Positions 1 through 14,141 of a DNA stretch of 64,000 nt are shown piece after piece (position 1 is the stretch's first letter; each line of letters starts with the position of its first letter). A program made the position numbers and the translations under genes. The stretch is from positions 4,278,001-4,342,000 of the forward strand of contig NC_064443.1 of NCBI RefSeq assembly GCF_023343835.1. The letters run 5' to 3'. The notes beneath the pieces are model-generated. The model was not told where the DNA came from. It did not search any database and saw only the letters and a list, made by a program, of their open reading frames with translations. The stretch comes from Lagopus muta (taxonomy: Eukaryota > Chordata > Aves > Galliformes > Phasianidae).

Positions 1-2499
1 CAGAGGTGAGAGTGAATAAACAAAACCTCAGAGCATGTTTGTAACAGAAGGCCTCTAAGCACAGGCAAATGTGAATTTGTCCCTCAGCTACACCTGCCTT
101 TACGTTTCCCAACGACTGCTTGATTTGATGAATCATCCCCCAAAGCTTTGCCCCAAGAAAGATGTCTTTCAAGAACTCCAAAATCTGACATGCGTTTCTA
201 GAAGTTGTACCTTCAGGAAGTCTCCTTCTGGGATACCGGTGTGGGGATCATATTTGCATTAACTCTGGCCCATGGGCAAAAGCAAAAGAGAGATAGTGAC
301 AAACTTCTTTCTTCCTTTAGACTTGCAAACATAGTGCTCCAGTAATTTAAGGCTAATTTACTTCGTGGCTTTGTGCCCTCACTCCATGTTAAGTCTAAGG
401 CACATGCTAAAAGTTTAAGTCATAATTTGTGCAATGCTTACATCTGTGTAAATATTTTGTTCATTACTGAAGTTATTCAGGTCTAAAGAGAGTGCATTCA
501 GTCTGTACCAGCCTATGAGCGCTGAGAAAATGCACTTCAGGAGAAGTGAATTATCACAGAAGACATACTTGGGGTTAAAAACTGGTAGATCACGGATTCA
601 AGCTCCACCCACTACCACCAATATCCCTTTCTGGAAAGCTCATAATTTTTTGCACCATTCAAGTCACCAGAGGACATTAAAAAAATAACAATATGATATG
701 GATGTTCTGAATCACGTCTGCTTTCCTAGTGTCTGACAATGATAATACTTAACCAAATAATGAAACAGTGTTTCCTGTATGACCTTCCAGGCCTAGTTTT
801 GTATGTGCAGGATCTACTGGAGTGGATTCATGTTAGGATCAAATGTTCAGATGGCTGAAACAGGAATGTGGTGACGAAAGGAAAAGTCAGACTCTAATAA
901 TATAAGACATATAAAAAGAGCACTGCAAGATTCACCCAAGCAATAGAAGGATGGATCTCCATCAGATTCAAAACAACAAAAAGACACTAAAAAAACACCA
1001 AACAAACAAACAAACCAAAAAATTATCCAGATTATCCAGGCGAGGATTAACAGAATTTGCAAGAATGAGAACTCTGCCTTTACTCGTAACCATTAACTGG
1101 AGATGAAAATAAAGAAAAAATGTATCTGAAAGACAAACAGTTGCAAGATTAATCCTTTTCAGAAAAGACTTCCTAATACTTCAGCTGTCATTTTCTGGGT
1201 CGTATTTTCTCCCCTCTACGGAAGCTCTCCTCCAAAAGCAATGTTTTGGAGAGGGTATTCAATTTTAAGATGTTATTTTTGACTTACAGAAGATCAAAGG
1301 GAGTTATGTATCCTTGAAAGTGTGACTCCCGATTGGACAAAGCGGTTTGTCTTCACGCTGCTATTGTGAATGCGGACCTAAGTGCCCTGTGATCAAAAGC
1401 AGTCAATCTCAGCCCCGAGGGGCTCCAGCACTTATCTGGAAAAAGGCCAAGACAGCAGCTCCTGGCCTGCCTTCCTGAAAGAGCCAGTATTCTAAACCTA
1501 TTTAGAAAATGTGCCCCATGAAAAACAGACCCCAGAAACAGCATATATTCTTACTAGAAAACTAAATACATGTGTGTCTGACAAAATGAGCTTAGGGAAG
1601 GAACCTTTCCTGCTTAAAGACTCTGACACATATGTACTTGGCCCCACAGCACAGCTCCTTATAAACACTGGTGCATGTACCCTATCAATAAAAGCTACTA
1701 AGACTCTAGCAGACACGTCCAACCCATGGCCCACTGGACACATGCAGGCCAGCAAAACCCGTCTGTGGCTGCTCCCTGCCCTTTGCCACCATGGTGTTGT
1801 CTTTTCTCTCCTGAGCGGCCTGGGCTGGCCCTGGGCGCACAACCATTGCTCAGTAAAAATCAAACATCAGTGTGTGATCTGTCTGGGCTGAAACCAGGAC
1901 ATGGAAGAGCACAGTTAGCACTGTGCTAACGCCACAATTATACAGTGATGGCAAATGATGTTATGCATTTTGATAAACACAGCTCTGTGAACAGTGAAAA
2001 ATATGCAGCCTTGCTTTCCATTCTGATAAAGGAATTTGAGACTAGGCTTCCAGACTGTGAAAGTATCATCATTTTGGTATATCTGCAACTTCATTGTCAG
2101 TCAACATAAGTACCTTACCTGCAGATTTTCAAACAGAATGTATAGAGTTGCAATCAGACATTCAACTCAAAAATCGAAAGATAACTCTTTCATAAGACCT
2201 TAGCAGAGAGAAATACCCCTCACCTCCCAACCACAGCTTATTCACAGCATTGCCTTTTGGCACTCTGTGAACAACCATTTTCAAGGATGAAGCGCACCAA
2301 GATTAAAATTTCATCAAAACTCTCTGAAGAGTGCCTTGAGACCTCACTAAGGCCATTTCCATGGAACTAGACTGATTCATTAGTTTCACAAAAACAGGGT
2401 CAAGTATTCCACTTATTTCATGTTTTTGTTGCAATATTTTAATTAAAAATATATATCTTTAGAGTTTTGTTGCTCATATACATTAACTGTATTACAAAT

Positions 2500-3050
2500 G
2501 AGGGCTGCTTCAAAAGTAATGCCTCCTATTTTACGATGTTGGCCCACAGCATCAGAGGCAGATGGAGGTATGGCAGCAGTGGTTGAACTTTCCTGCCAGT
2601 ATTCTGATACATTTTATTGCAGTGTGACAGATGGCAGCAGAGAGGCAGCCTGACAGAATGAGATCTGACATGGAAGTGCACACGAAGCAAAGGGGTGGAA
2701 TTGAATTCCTCCGCATGGAAAAAATGGCACCCACTGACATTCATTGATGCTTGCTGAATGTTTATGAAGACCAAACAGTGGATGAATGCACGGTGAGGGG
2801 GTGGGAGGTGCATTTCAACAGTGGCAGTGGCAACAGTGGGTCGCCTCCACTGGTGTAGATTTTTGCAAGCACGGCATGCAGGCTCTTGTTCATTGCTCAT
2901 GAAAATCCATAGCTAGTAGTAGTGACTACATGAAAAATAGTATTTTGTAGCTGAGAATTTTCTCTATCTAGTAACATTTTCATGCTCTTTGTATCTGTTG
3001 TCATTTCCATGGAAATAAATAGGAAGCGTTATTGTTGGAGCAATCTACAC
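2500..3050 (+). mobile_element. Galluhop-type mariner, internally deleted (copy A)
   Basis: A non-autonomous Tc1/mariner element of 551 bases. The left end GAGGGCTGCTTCAAAAGTAA and the right end (read on the minus strand, TGTAGATTGCTCCAACAATA) are imperfect terminal inverted repeats, each followed by a CTCCTATT/CTTCCTATT block. The plus-strand reading between them resembles the N-terminal helix-turn-helix part of a mariner transposase (IEFLRMEKMAPTDIH, then VYEDQTVDECTVRGW) with a stop inside it. The catalytic DDD core is missing and the 3' untranslated end follows directly. Full-length Galluhop is over 1 kb, so this is a deletion derivative. The family name rests on remembered end sequences. 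Confidence 0.8.
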
Positions 3051-5529
3051 ATTTTATATGTGGCCCAAGAAAATTCCTCTTCACCTGATGCAGCCCAGGC
3101 AAGCCAAAAGATTGAACAGCCATGCTGAACAGTTGATTTCCCTGTTTGCTGTAATCATTGCTAAGCGCGCGTTATGGGTTTCCTTGTCCTTTTGTCCTGG
3201 GAAAGGGCACAGAACTCAAAGTTCATCAGTGGTAGCTCACAACTATTGCCTCTCAAATTTTGGGGGGGCAGAGTAAAATGGAAAGCAGAATGGAACCACA
3301 AAGATGTAAACAGCATACTTGAACACTTGCAATGTAACACACTTGGGTGTAATTTAAGAAATACTGAGAAACTAGTCTCAGATCCCAGTTTTTATGGATA
3401 CAAGTTGTCCAGTAACGTACCATCAAGTCTTCAAAAATGGAAAAGTAAGAAAAGAGCAAAGTGAAAGTCAAAAGTCCTCCCAGAACTTTCTCCAGTGCAA
3501 ACTTTGTGCTGATTTTCAGAGGTTTTTGGCTGATCTTTTGTTTTTGAAGATGATTCATCGCAGCCACAGCAGTGAAAGAAAGTGCAGGTGCAATGGAGAA
3601 GCTAATCAAGCCCAGAAGCTGCTGCTGGCACTCACTATTAAAGGTTTTTGATTTGCAGCTTTAAGAAGTAGTGAACAACAATAAGTGTGCATAAAGGTGT
3701 ATAATAAAATAGTAGTGGAGACTGGAGAAAAGGTCAGAGCAAGGAATCCTGGAGAATACTGCATCCCAAGTACCAAAACAAATTGGCAAGATGCAACTGA
3801 GCACCAAGCACTTATGTCCATTCAGTCAGATGTCTAAATATGAGCTGATGCCTCGGGAAAATAAGGTCCTCTTTTAATGTAGGGTCCATCTTCTATGGAG
3901 CAGGGACTTTTTATTCTGCCATTGTTACACCAGCTGGCTCACAATTCAAATATACGTACATTTCACTTACTGCTGACAAATCAGACCCAAATGCTTGCAC
4001 ACTCTCCTACAGAGATTTGGAACACATTTCAAAGTGATCGTTGGAATAGCATTTGCCCTTTGGACTGTTTATGTTTGCATGCCCCAGTTTTATTTGCATC
4101 AGTAGTCCCCAGAGGATCACACTGTAAACAGTGGATAAATTTACAGAAGCCCTGTTTTTCCGAAAGTAAACCAAGCAATCACCACCCAAAAAAGTAATGT
4201 TTCATGATTATTATTTGATACTGACAGTACCAGTCTCCTCCAGACAATAAAAGTAATCCTTATCCAACCAAGACACAGCTTCCCCAGCCAATTACTGTTC
4301 ACCAATAGACAGAATAATCTAGTACAGATCATCAAATGTTCTTTGTGAAGCATCCATCCCCAGAGAAAAAGAACAAACCCATCACAGATGAAACACAGGC
4401 AAAATTTAATCAAGCAGTTTGCTGTTCTGTAATAACCCACTCCAATCCAGCACTCACCTTTGACTACCTTTGCAGTCAGAACTCCAACAACACTTACTGG
4501 TATAGATTCATGAAGCCAAGCATGAGGAAGGAAGAGGAAAATGAAATGGTAATATCTTCCCCTGTACACCTCTCAAACACCAAGGTGATTAAAAACACAA
4601 AGATCTCAATACCATGGCCTGTCAAAAGAGCATCCTAGCTAAAAAGAAATCTGTGATCAATACTTGATTCTACAAAGCAGAGTGTCACTAATAAAAAAGA
4701 AAAAAAGAAGAGCATTGGCTAAGGCACTTTAGGAGAGAAGTTAAGTCCAGGTCTCCCACATACATATGTTGGAAATATGAGCTAAGAATTAGATTTAAAA
4801 ATAGCTGAAATGTTACTAGTTTCACTGCAAGTGAAAACAAAGGCAGAGTGAAGAAAATTTCTTAAAATAGACAGGAGCCTTGACATTCAGCCAAACAAAT
4901 TAAAACTTCACTATCTTATGTAAATATTAAGGTGCAGATTCTCAGGTAATATATTTTATTAGAGCTCCACTGAGTTCAAATTTATGCCACTTGATCCAAA
5001 CTAAGCCTTCCTCAAATACTTTGCAATATTGATGCTTCCAAAAAGAGATCAGAGGTGGGCAGGAATTATTAATGGAATCCAGTTTTGATATGAATCTAAC
5101 CTATAAAAGAAAGAGCAGATTCAGAAAGAACAGTTCATTAGGTTTGAATGCAAAAAAAACAGAGCTAATGGAGTGTAATTTCCCACAGATTTATTCATCT
5201 AGTAAAGACCAATATTTGGAAATGTAAATCCAATTCGTCTAAATAACATTGTTGTGAAATTAGCATAAATGATTCTTTAAAGAAGAATATTAACTGTGTA
5301 AAATTAAAATCCTACTCCTAAACAGAAAGATACAGGTACTTTCACTTATTGGTTTACAACATAGAGCATTCATTTTCTATTTTCTGAAGCTCCATTTCTT
5401 CCATGGAGAATCTCAATATTGTCTCTCCTGGACATTACTGTCAATTCCATGGTGTACAGCACTTTCAGTCAGAGTAAATTATGACACCAGTACTTGTAGT
5501 GAAAATGCTAAATCATGAACTGAAACAGT

Positions 5530-5720
5530 GACTGAGCACATGGTGGGAAGGTCGGTCCAACCCAGGGGAGATCAGGTGTATGCAATGCAACACACCTGAG
5601 TGACTGGAAGGGTGGAGTCAGTATCCACCCCTTCCCAGACCTCATTTAAGGGTTGGCAGTGAAGGCAAGGGTATCTTGCTGGAGATCCTTGTTAATTGGA
5701 AGACTTCCTAAGGTAAGCAG
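5530..5720 (+). promoter_or_regulatory. Promoter-like segment with two hairpins and a donor-like site (copy A)
   Basis: A stretch richer in GC than its surroundings. It contains two inverted repeats: TCAGGTGT/ACACCTGA (5572-5579 and 5592-5599), and TGGAAGGGTGGA pairing with TCCACCCCTTCCCA (5605-5616 and 5624-5637, two unpaired C). A TATA-like CATTTAAGG follows at 5642-5650, and a consensus-like splice donor AAG|GTAAGC at 5713. The arrangement resembles a promoter plus short first exon of a gene or of a retroelement. No product is recognised downstream. The call rests on motif layout only. Confidence 0.3.
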
Positions 5721-6204
5721 TTTTTCTTCCTTTGTTTCTGTGCTTGGGGCTGCTGTTTTTGAGCTTGTTCTCATTTTCCTGGGATTGTGCCGCTCTGCTA
5801 TTTTTGCTGTCTGTTCCATCACATTAGAGCATTACAGCACTGGAATCTGTTATTTTTGTTTATTAAATTGGATGTGTGTATTAATGCAGTTCAGGCAATC
5901 GTGTCTGCTTCAACAAGCAAAGTTGAGTTTGTAAAACATGGTGTGCAAGTACTCTTTGGAAGAGCCAGAGCAATGGAAGTCTTCAGTAGTAGAAGCAGAA
6001 AATATTGTTATTGAACTGAACTAAGTGTCTTTTCTCTATTTATAAGTCTTCCAGAAGTGCTCGGAAAACTCCTGGACCCTGAGCTTCAAAATTAGATGCT
6101 TTAGAAAATGTATGTTGATCATTTCATGCCTATGAGAATTTGATAACTTTCTATGAATACAAGCTCAATTAGGAAGTATTTTGTTTTGAGGTTATGGATT
6201 TTAG

Positions 6205-6411
6205 TCTCCACAGCTGAGCAATGCTGTAAACCTGCAGCAGAAATCTGTAAATGATGTTGACTATGCTATGACAGTATACCAGCACACTGACTCTACTTGT
6301 GAAGATGATGTTAGTGAGAAGTTGGTGCAGTTTTCGAGTGAAAATCGAGATGAGATGCTTGAAACCTCTTGTCCTATTCTATCCAAGAACCTTTGTACAC
6401 TGTGCTTTTAA
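6205..6411 (+). other. 68-codon open segment of unknown origin (copy A)
   Basis: An open frame without an ATG start. It is preceded by TAG at 6202 and by acceptor-like sequence (TTTTAG, CCACAG), and ends at TAA 6409-6411. The deduced peptide is hydrophilic and acidic (for example TDSTCEDDVSEKL, then ENRDEMLE), unlike a random reading of AT-rich DNA. The frame stays open in copy B (about 17848-18054) and in the inverted copy C. The differences seen between copies are mostly amino-acid changing (S/L, R/Q, S/G), so selection is not indicated. I do not recognise a family. It may be a captured exon or chance. Confidence 0.25.
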
Positions 6412-6681
6412 ATCTAGGTATTGATTCAGCAGGCTGTGGGGATTGGAAATAGATACTATCATAACTCAACCTGAGCATATTTCACAGGTTTTTTTTGTCC
6501 TACTATGAAGATCAGGAGAAGTAGTACCATCTTCTTGAATGCACTTATACGCTATGCTTTCTGTGTGTGGAAATAATATACAGCCCCAACAGAATTTTTA
6601 TATCCAGAGCAAAATCTGTTTTGTGAAGAAGTGCCTACTGTACCTGCATGTGTTCAACACTCATCATACAGGATCATGAAT

Positions 6682-6830
6682 TATAGAATGGCTTAGGTTG
6701 GAGCAGGCATTAAAGGGAGCCTACAACAGGAGAGGAACCAACTCTTTGAAAGAATAGATAACAGCTGGACAAGGGGAAATGGTTTTAAGTTTATGGAGGG
6801 AAGACTTAGTCTGGATGTTTAAGATAAACT
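6682..6830. mobile_element. Two short CR1 fragments, head to head (copy A)
   Basis: 6682-6714 reads as the start of a minus-strand CR1 3' tail (ATAGAATGGCTTAGGTTGGA). 6723-6830 reads as a plus-strand CR1 piece (GGACAAGGGGAAATGGTTTT followed by a GGGAAGACTTAGTCTGGATGT-like block). The junction at 6714 is also the edge of the inverted copy C, so a rearrangement breakpoint sits at the CR1 boundary. The equivalent in copy B is 18325-18474. Confidence 0.6.
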
Positions 6831-7002
6831 GTCTGTACCCGTAAGCCAATTGTTACAGCCTCTCCAAGTAATCTGAAGCACACACAAATGCAACAGATGC
6901 TGCCAAAAATTCCAGTTTCCAAGCTGGAGGATTGAAGACCATCAAATGAGATAACCAAACATCATAACAGAACATTTAATGATTCTTCTCATGGTTTCTT
7001 TA

Positions 7003-8062
<1,060 letters not shown>

Positions 8063-8857
8063 CTGGAGCCAATGGGATGAGTTTCAACAAGGCCAAATGC
8101 CGGGTCCTGCACTTTGGCCACAACAACCCCAGGCGACGCTACAGGCTTGGGGCGGTGTGGCTGGAGGACTGCGTAGAGGAAATGGACCTGGGGGTATTGA
8201 TTGATGCTCGGCTGAACAAGAGCCGACAGTGTGCCCAGGTGGCCAAGAAGGACAATGGCATCCTGGCTTGCATCAGAAACAGTGTTGCAAGCAGGAGCAG
8301 GGAGGTGATTGTTCCCCTGTATTCAGCACTGGTGAGGCCGCACCTTGAGTACTGTGTCCAGTTTTGGGCCCCTCACTGCAAGAAAGATATTGAGGCCCTG
8401 GAACGTGTTCAAAGAAGGGCAACGAAGCTGGTGAGGGGTCTGGAACACAGGCCATATGAGGAGAGGCTGAAGGAGCTGGGAATGTTCAGCCTGGAGAAGA
8501 GGAGGCTCAGGGGAGACCTTATTGCTCTCTATAACTTCCTGAAGGGAGGTTGTAGTGAGCTGGGGGTCGGCCTCTTCTCTCGTGTCATTAGTGATAGGAC
8601 CAGGGGCAATGGCTTCAAGCTACGCCAGGGGAGATTCAGGCTGGACATGAGGAAGTATTACTTTTCAGAAAGGGTGGTCAGGCACTGGAATGGATGCCCA
8701 GGGAGGTGGTGGAGTCACCGAGCCTGGGGGTGTTCAAGGAAAGACTGGATGTTGTGTTGAGGGACATGGTTTAGTAGGAGCTATTGGGAATAGGTGAACG
8801 GTTGGACTGGATGATCTTTTAGGTCTTTTCCAACCTTAGTGATTCTATGATTCTATG
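8063..8857 (+). mobile_element. CR1 LINE 3' part (copy A)
   Basis: A 5'-truncated CR1 carrying the C-terminal part of the reverse transcriptase ORF and the 3' tail. One open frame runs from near 8066 and contains the CR1 hallmarks [57 protein letters not shown] and [10 protein letters not shown]. The catalytic RT core is absent because of truncation, so the element cannot move. The tail is GATTCTATGATTCTATG at 8841-8857. Its 5' end sits inside KIF23 exon a. Relative to copy B it has an unusual cluster of differences at about 8108-8250. Confidence 0.93.
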
Positions 8858-9074
8858 TCAGGGGGAAGTTCTTTACAGAGTGGTGAGGCGCTGGACCAGG
8901 CTGCCCTGAGAGGTTGTGTATGCACCCGTCCCTGGGGATGTTCAAGGCCAGATTAGCTGGGGCCCTGGGCAGCCTGGTCTAGTATTAAATGGGGTGGTTG
9001 GTGGCCCTGCATGTGGCAGGGAGGTTGGAGATTCATGATCCTCAAGGGCCCTTCCAATCCTGGCCGTTCTGTGA
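8858..9074 (+). mobile_element. Second CR1 3' fragment, end to end with the first (copy A)
   Basis: It begins immediately after the tail of the preceding CR1 with GGGGGAAGTTCTTTACAGAG and ends in the 3' UTR motif GGGCCCTTCCAATCCTGGCC followed by TTCTGTGATCATTGAG. Both elements lie on the plus strand. The layout suggests that the first CR1 inserted at the truncated edge of this older one. Confidence 0.85.
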
Positions 9075-9264
9075 TCATTGAGATCCAGCTCCTCTGCTGT
9101 GGGAGCAACATTTTTCCTGCTACTATTCAGTAGACACTGGAGTTAGCTTAGAGTCTGTCCCAGTTCATGTTCAGGGCTGGAAAGAGGAAATGAAATTTGT
9201 CCACTGGAAGCAGACAGAATTCTTCTGTAGATATTCATAAGTCATTCCAGAAAAGATCAGGCCC

Positions 9265-9345
9265 AGCCAGGGCCCCGTACAACCTGGCCTTGAATGTGTC
9301 CAGGGATGAGGCATCCAATGACTGCTCTGGGTAGCCTATTTAAGA
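9265..9345 (-). mobile_element. Short CR1 fragment, minus strand (copy A)
   Basis: ACAACCTGGCCTTGAATGTG followed by TCCAGGGATGAGGCATCCA is the antisense of the CR1 3' region. The fragment breaks off near 9345. The copy B equivalent is about 20900-20980. Confidence 0.7.
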
Positions 9346-10283
9346 CCAGGGATGAGTTGTCCCCCATAAAATCATACAAAAAAAACTTTGTGAAATGGAC
9401 AACCTGAGCTGAATATAATTGATTTCTTATTGTCTTTTAGGAATAGAAACTGCATTAGATTTTTTTTTTTTTAAACTTCTGTAAGTATCGAGCTTTATTT
9501 TCAACAGAGCTCTGATTGGCTCAACTTTTCTACAGCTGCTGAGCAAAATACATTTGTCAAAACCATAGAATTCTTCTGTGAAATACTATATTAGTTATTA
9601 GTGTAACTGTGTATTTAGAAAGCCAATACTACCACTGAATTTTCATGTTCAGTACGCAGCTAAAAAAAAAAAGTCTTACAGGAGCTTTAGCAGTCATTCG
9701 TATGTGGAAAAAAGAAATGCTAAAATATATTAGATATCATCAATGCACTTAAAAAGTTGAGTAAGGAAGACAACCAGGGCTATAGACTATCTAAGACTGT
9801 GATGCTTATGTTGGAATAATTAATAGCCCAAATGATTCAATTCTGATTTCTTTTTTTTTTTTTTTCCCCACAGAACTTTTTTTTTTTTTTTCAGTCTCTG
9901 GTATCTGTAACTTTTTGAAGTTTTTTTTCTTCTATTTTAAGTAATAAAAATACAATCCCATATCTACCAAAACAGCTGCTCTTGTTTCCATGTGCCTGGG
10001 AGGAATCCGAATTTTCTCTGAATACTTAATCTAGAAGATATAGAACTGTTAAAAAAGGAAAACCATTAACCAGGAAGAAGGAAGACTCCAAATCCAGGGA
10101 TTCTAGTAGTGCAAGACTGAAATACACACCAAGGATCTTGTTCACTGTGTATAGCAGCTAGTGAAAGCCAGTAAATAAACAGCAAAGAATGTCTGCCATA
10201 TCTTGCTATGGAATGTAGCAGTCCACCTGGATCTTGTTCGTGACCCCAGGCAATATTCTATTTACCTCACCCTCACATGAAGG

Positions 10284-11631
10284 TTTTTGGTTGTGCCTTT
10301 TGCAGCACGGTGGCACACTTGCGTTTTCCTTCTCAAAATATTGGGTGAGCACCATAGAAATTAGAGCCAAAACTTTGTACAGAGGAGAACATCCTTTTCT
10401 GTTCCTTTATTGCTTCTCATGCCAATATTATATGACCAGGCATTTCCTTATGTATTGTTTAGGAATGACAAGCCCATTAAAAGCTGGCTTAACAGTGAAC
10501 AAAGGGGTAGAATACACAGGTTGGAGAAAAATCATGGCCTCTATCCCATGAAGGAAATCAGTACAAGAACAAAGTACTACTTCATCCCATCCTAAAAGGT
10601 GAACTTTTTGGCAGGCCACAGAAGTGATTTTGCTCTGTGCAGCCCTATGCATCCGTTTACCCAGGAAGTTCTCAGATTTGAGCTTTGCCATGATGCCTAA
10701 ACAGACTGCTTGTTTCAGTGGGAGTCAAACAGAGACCTTAGTTTTGTTTTCAGCATTTTCTGAATTTGTCATTTAGGAAAGACTATCCTAATTAACACTT
10801 CTTGGTGGGATATGGAGCATTTCTGTCATTCTAGGAGTTTCACACCCAGTAAGCAAAAGCAAGTGGCTGAAGGGGTTACCCAGTTACTTAACAGCTTTAC
10901 AATGCTATAAATCACCAGTTGTGCTGGTGACACTCCTCCTTGGTTATGCAGGTTTTCAGGGAGATGTTCTGTATTCATTCTACGTTCAGCAAAGAAGCTG
11001 ATTTAATTGCCCAACCAAAATGATGCAATTCTTTTCGACGGATATTTGAAGGAATTCCATGGTATGGAGGATTTTCCACAGCTTTTAACTCTTCCCATTG
11101 AGGAAGTACACAATTCTCTACCTTTTTTTTTCCTGAAATACAGCATGTCTGCTGCAAATTTAAGTAAAAACATTTCCCTAGAGATGTATATCCGTAACTG
11201 TCCCATACCTTCCCAATTTATTATCATCATTTCACCATTTCTGCTCTTTTCTTTGCATGCATAACTCATATTAATGTAATCTGTCACATTACACAGCCAT
11301 GGTTTTGTACATTTAGTATCTGCACAGATGAGAAATGTACCAAAGAGGCACTGAATGAGGACACTGCTGCAAGGGCAACATAGATGAGTTTGAAATCCAC
11401 CATTCTGTCAGAGATTGAGGAAACATCAAGGAGAAGGCTCACATTAACAACAACAGACAAGCCATTTTCTAGGGGCTACTCAAGCCATCCATCATTTGGC
11501 TGTTGTGTCCTAACTAAATCAAAACTGATCCTACTAACATTTTGAGTCCTCTAAATTATTATAAACTCTAAAGTGTGCAAATTTTGATAACCAAGTGTTG
11601 AAGCTGGGTTTTTTTGTTTGTTTTTGTTTTT
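10284..11631. other. Single-copy spacer between duplicates A and B
   Basis: AT-rich DNA without a recognisable gene or repeat in this window. Its right end is a T/GT-rich run (TTTTTTGTTTGTTTTTGTTT) immediately before copy B. If the duplicated unit extends left of the window, this spacer would be part of the unit rather than a true spacer. Short ORFs on both strands here have no recognised homology. Confidence 0.6.
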
Positions 11632-14141
11632 CAGAGGTGAGAGTGAATAAACAAAACCTCAGAGCATGTTTGTAACAGAAGGCCTCTAAGCACAGGCAAA
11701 TGTGAATTTGTCCTTCAGCTACACCTGCCTTTACGTTTCCCAACGACTGCTTGATTTGATGAATCATCCCCCAAAGCTTTGCCCCAAGAAAGATGTCTTT
11801 CAAGAACTCCAAAATCTGACATGCGTTTCTAGAAGTTGTACCTTCAGGAAGTCTCCTTCTGGGATACCGGTGTGGGGATCATATTTGCATTAACTCTGGC
11901 CCATGGGCAAAAGCAAAAGAGAAATAGTGACAAACTTCTTTCTTCCTTTAGACTTGCAAACATAGTGCTCCAGTAATTTAAGGCTAATTTACTTCGTGGC
12001 TTTGTGCCCTCACTCCATGTTAAGTCTAAGGCACATGCTAAAAGTTTAAGTCATAATTTGTGCAATGCTTACATCTGTGTAAATATTTTGTTCATTACTG
12101 AAGTTATTCAGGTCTAAAGAGAGTGCATTCAGTCTGTACCAGCCTATGAGCACTGAGAAAATGCACTTCAGGAGAAGTAAATTATCACAGAAGACATGCT
12201 TGGGGTTAAAAACTGGTAGATCACGGATTCAAGCTCCACCCACTACCACCAATATCCCTTTCTGGAAAGCTCATAATTTCTTGCACCATTCAAGTCACCA
12301 GAGGACATTAAAAAAAATAACAATATGATATGGATGTTCTGAATCACGTCTGCTTTCCTAGTGTCTGACAATGATAATACTTAACCAAATAATGAAACAG
12401 TGTTTCCTGTATGACCTTCCAGGCCTAGTTTTGTATGTGCACGATCTACTGGAGTGGATTCATGTTAGGATCAAATGTTCAGATGGCTGAAACAGGAATG
12501 TGGTGACGAAAGGAAAAGTCAGACTCTAATAATATAAGACATATAAAAAGAGCATATACAGCACTGCAAGATTCACCCAAGCAATAGAAGGATGGATCTC
12601 CATCAGATTCAAAACAACAAAAAGACACTAAAAAAACACCAAACAAACAAACAAACCAAAAAATTATCCAGATTATCCAGGCGAGGATTAACGGAATATG
12701 CAAGAATGAGAACTCTGCCTTTACTCGTAACCATTAACTGGAGATGAAAATAAAGAAAAAATGTATCTGAAAGACAAAGAGTTGCAAGATTAATCCTTTT
12801 CAGAAAAGACTTCCTAATACTTCAGCTGTCATTTTCTGGGTCGTATTTTCTCCCCTCTACGGAAGCTCTCCTCCAAAAGCAATGTTTTTGGAGAGGGTAT
12901 TCAATTTTAAGATGTTATTTTTGACTTACAGAAGATCCAAGGGAGTTATGTATCCTTGAAAGTGTGACTCCCGATTGGACAAAGCGGTTTGTCTTCACGC
13001 TGCTATTGTGAATGCAGACCTAAGTGCCCTGTGATCAAAAGCAGTCAATCTCAGCCCCGAGGGGCTCCAGCACTTACCTGGAAAAAGGCCAAGACAGCAG
13101 CTCCTGGCCTGCCTTCCTGAAAGAGCCAGTATTCTAAACCTATTTAGAAAATGTGCCCCATGAAAAACAGACCCCAGAAACAGCATATATTCTTACTAGA
13201 AAACTAAATAAATGTGTGTCTGACAAAATGAGCTTAGGGAAGGAACCTTTCCTGCTTAAAGACTCTGACACATATGTACTTGGCCCCACAGCACAGCTCC
13301 TTATAAACACTGGTGCATGTACCCTATCAATAAAAGCTACTAAGACTCTAGCAGACACGTCCAACCCATGGCCCACTGGACACATGCAGGCCAGCAAAAC
13401 CCGTCTGTGGCTGCTCCCTGCCCTTTGCCACCATGGTGTTGTCTTTTCTCTCCTGAGCGGCCTGGGCTGGCCCTGGGCGCACAACCATTGCTCAGTAAAA
13501 ATCAAACATCAGTGTGTGATCTGTCTGGGCTGAAACCAGGACATGGAAGAGCACAGTTAGCACTGTGCTAACGCCACAATTATACAGTGATGGCAAATGA
13601 TGTTATGCATTTTGATAAACACAGCTCTGTGAACAGTGAAAAATATGCAGCCTTGCTTTCCATTCTGATAAAGGAATTTGAGACTAGGCTTCCAGATTGT
13701 GAAAGTATCATCATTTTGGTATATCTGCAACTTCATTGTCAGTCAACATAAGTACCTTACCTGCAGATTTTCAAACAGAATGTATAGAGTTGCAATCAGA
13801 CATTCAACTCAAAAATCGAAAGATAACTCTTTCATAAGACCTTAGCAGAGAGAAATACCCCTCACCTCCCAACCACACCTTATTCACAGCATTGCCTTTT
13901 GGCACTCTGTGAACAACCAATTTCAAGGATGAAGCGCACCAAGATTAAAATTTCATCAAAACTCTCTGAAGAGTGCCTTGAGACCTCACTAAGGCCATTT
14001 CCATGGAACTAGACTGATTCATTAGTTTCACAAAAACAGGGTCAAGTATTCCACTTGTTTTATGTTTTTGTTGCAATATTTTAATTAAAAATACATATCT
14101 TTAGAGTTTTGTTGCTCATATACATTAACTGTATTACAAAT

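Noticed and set aside
1511..1891. 126-codon frame on plus and 121-codon frame on minus, repeated in copy B
   Set aside because: Both strands are open together, the peptides match nothing I know, and conservation between A and B only reflects recent duplication.
2526..2900. 124-codon minus-strand frame
   Set aside because: It is the antisense shadow of the mariner; the opposite strand carries the transposase-like reading.
10428..10691. 87-codon minus-strand frame starting MAKLKSENFLGKR
   Set aside because: It looks slightly protein-like, but no family was recognised and no splice context is convincing.
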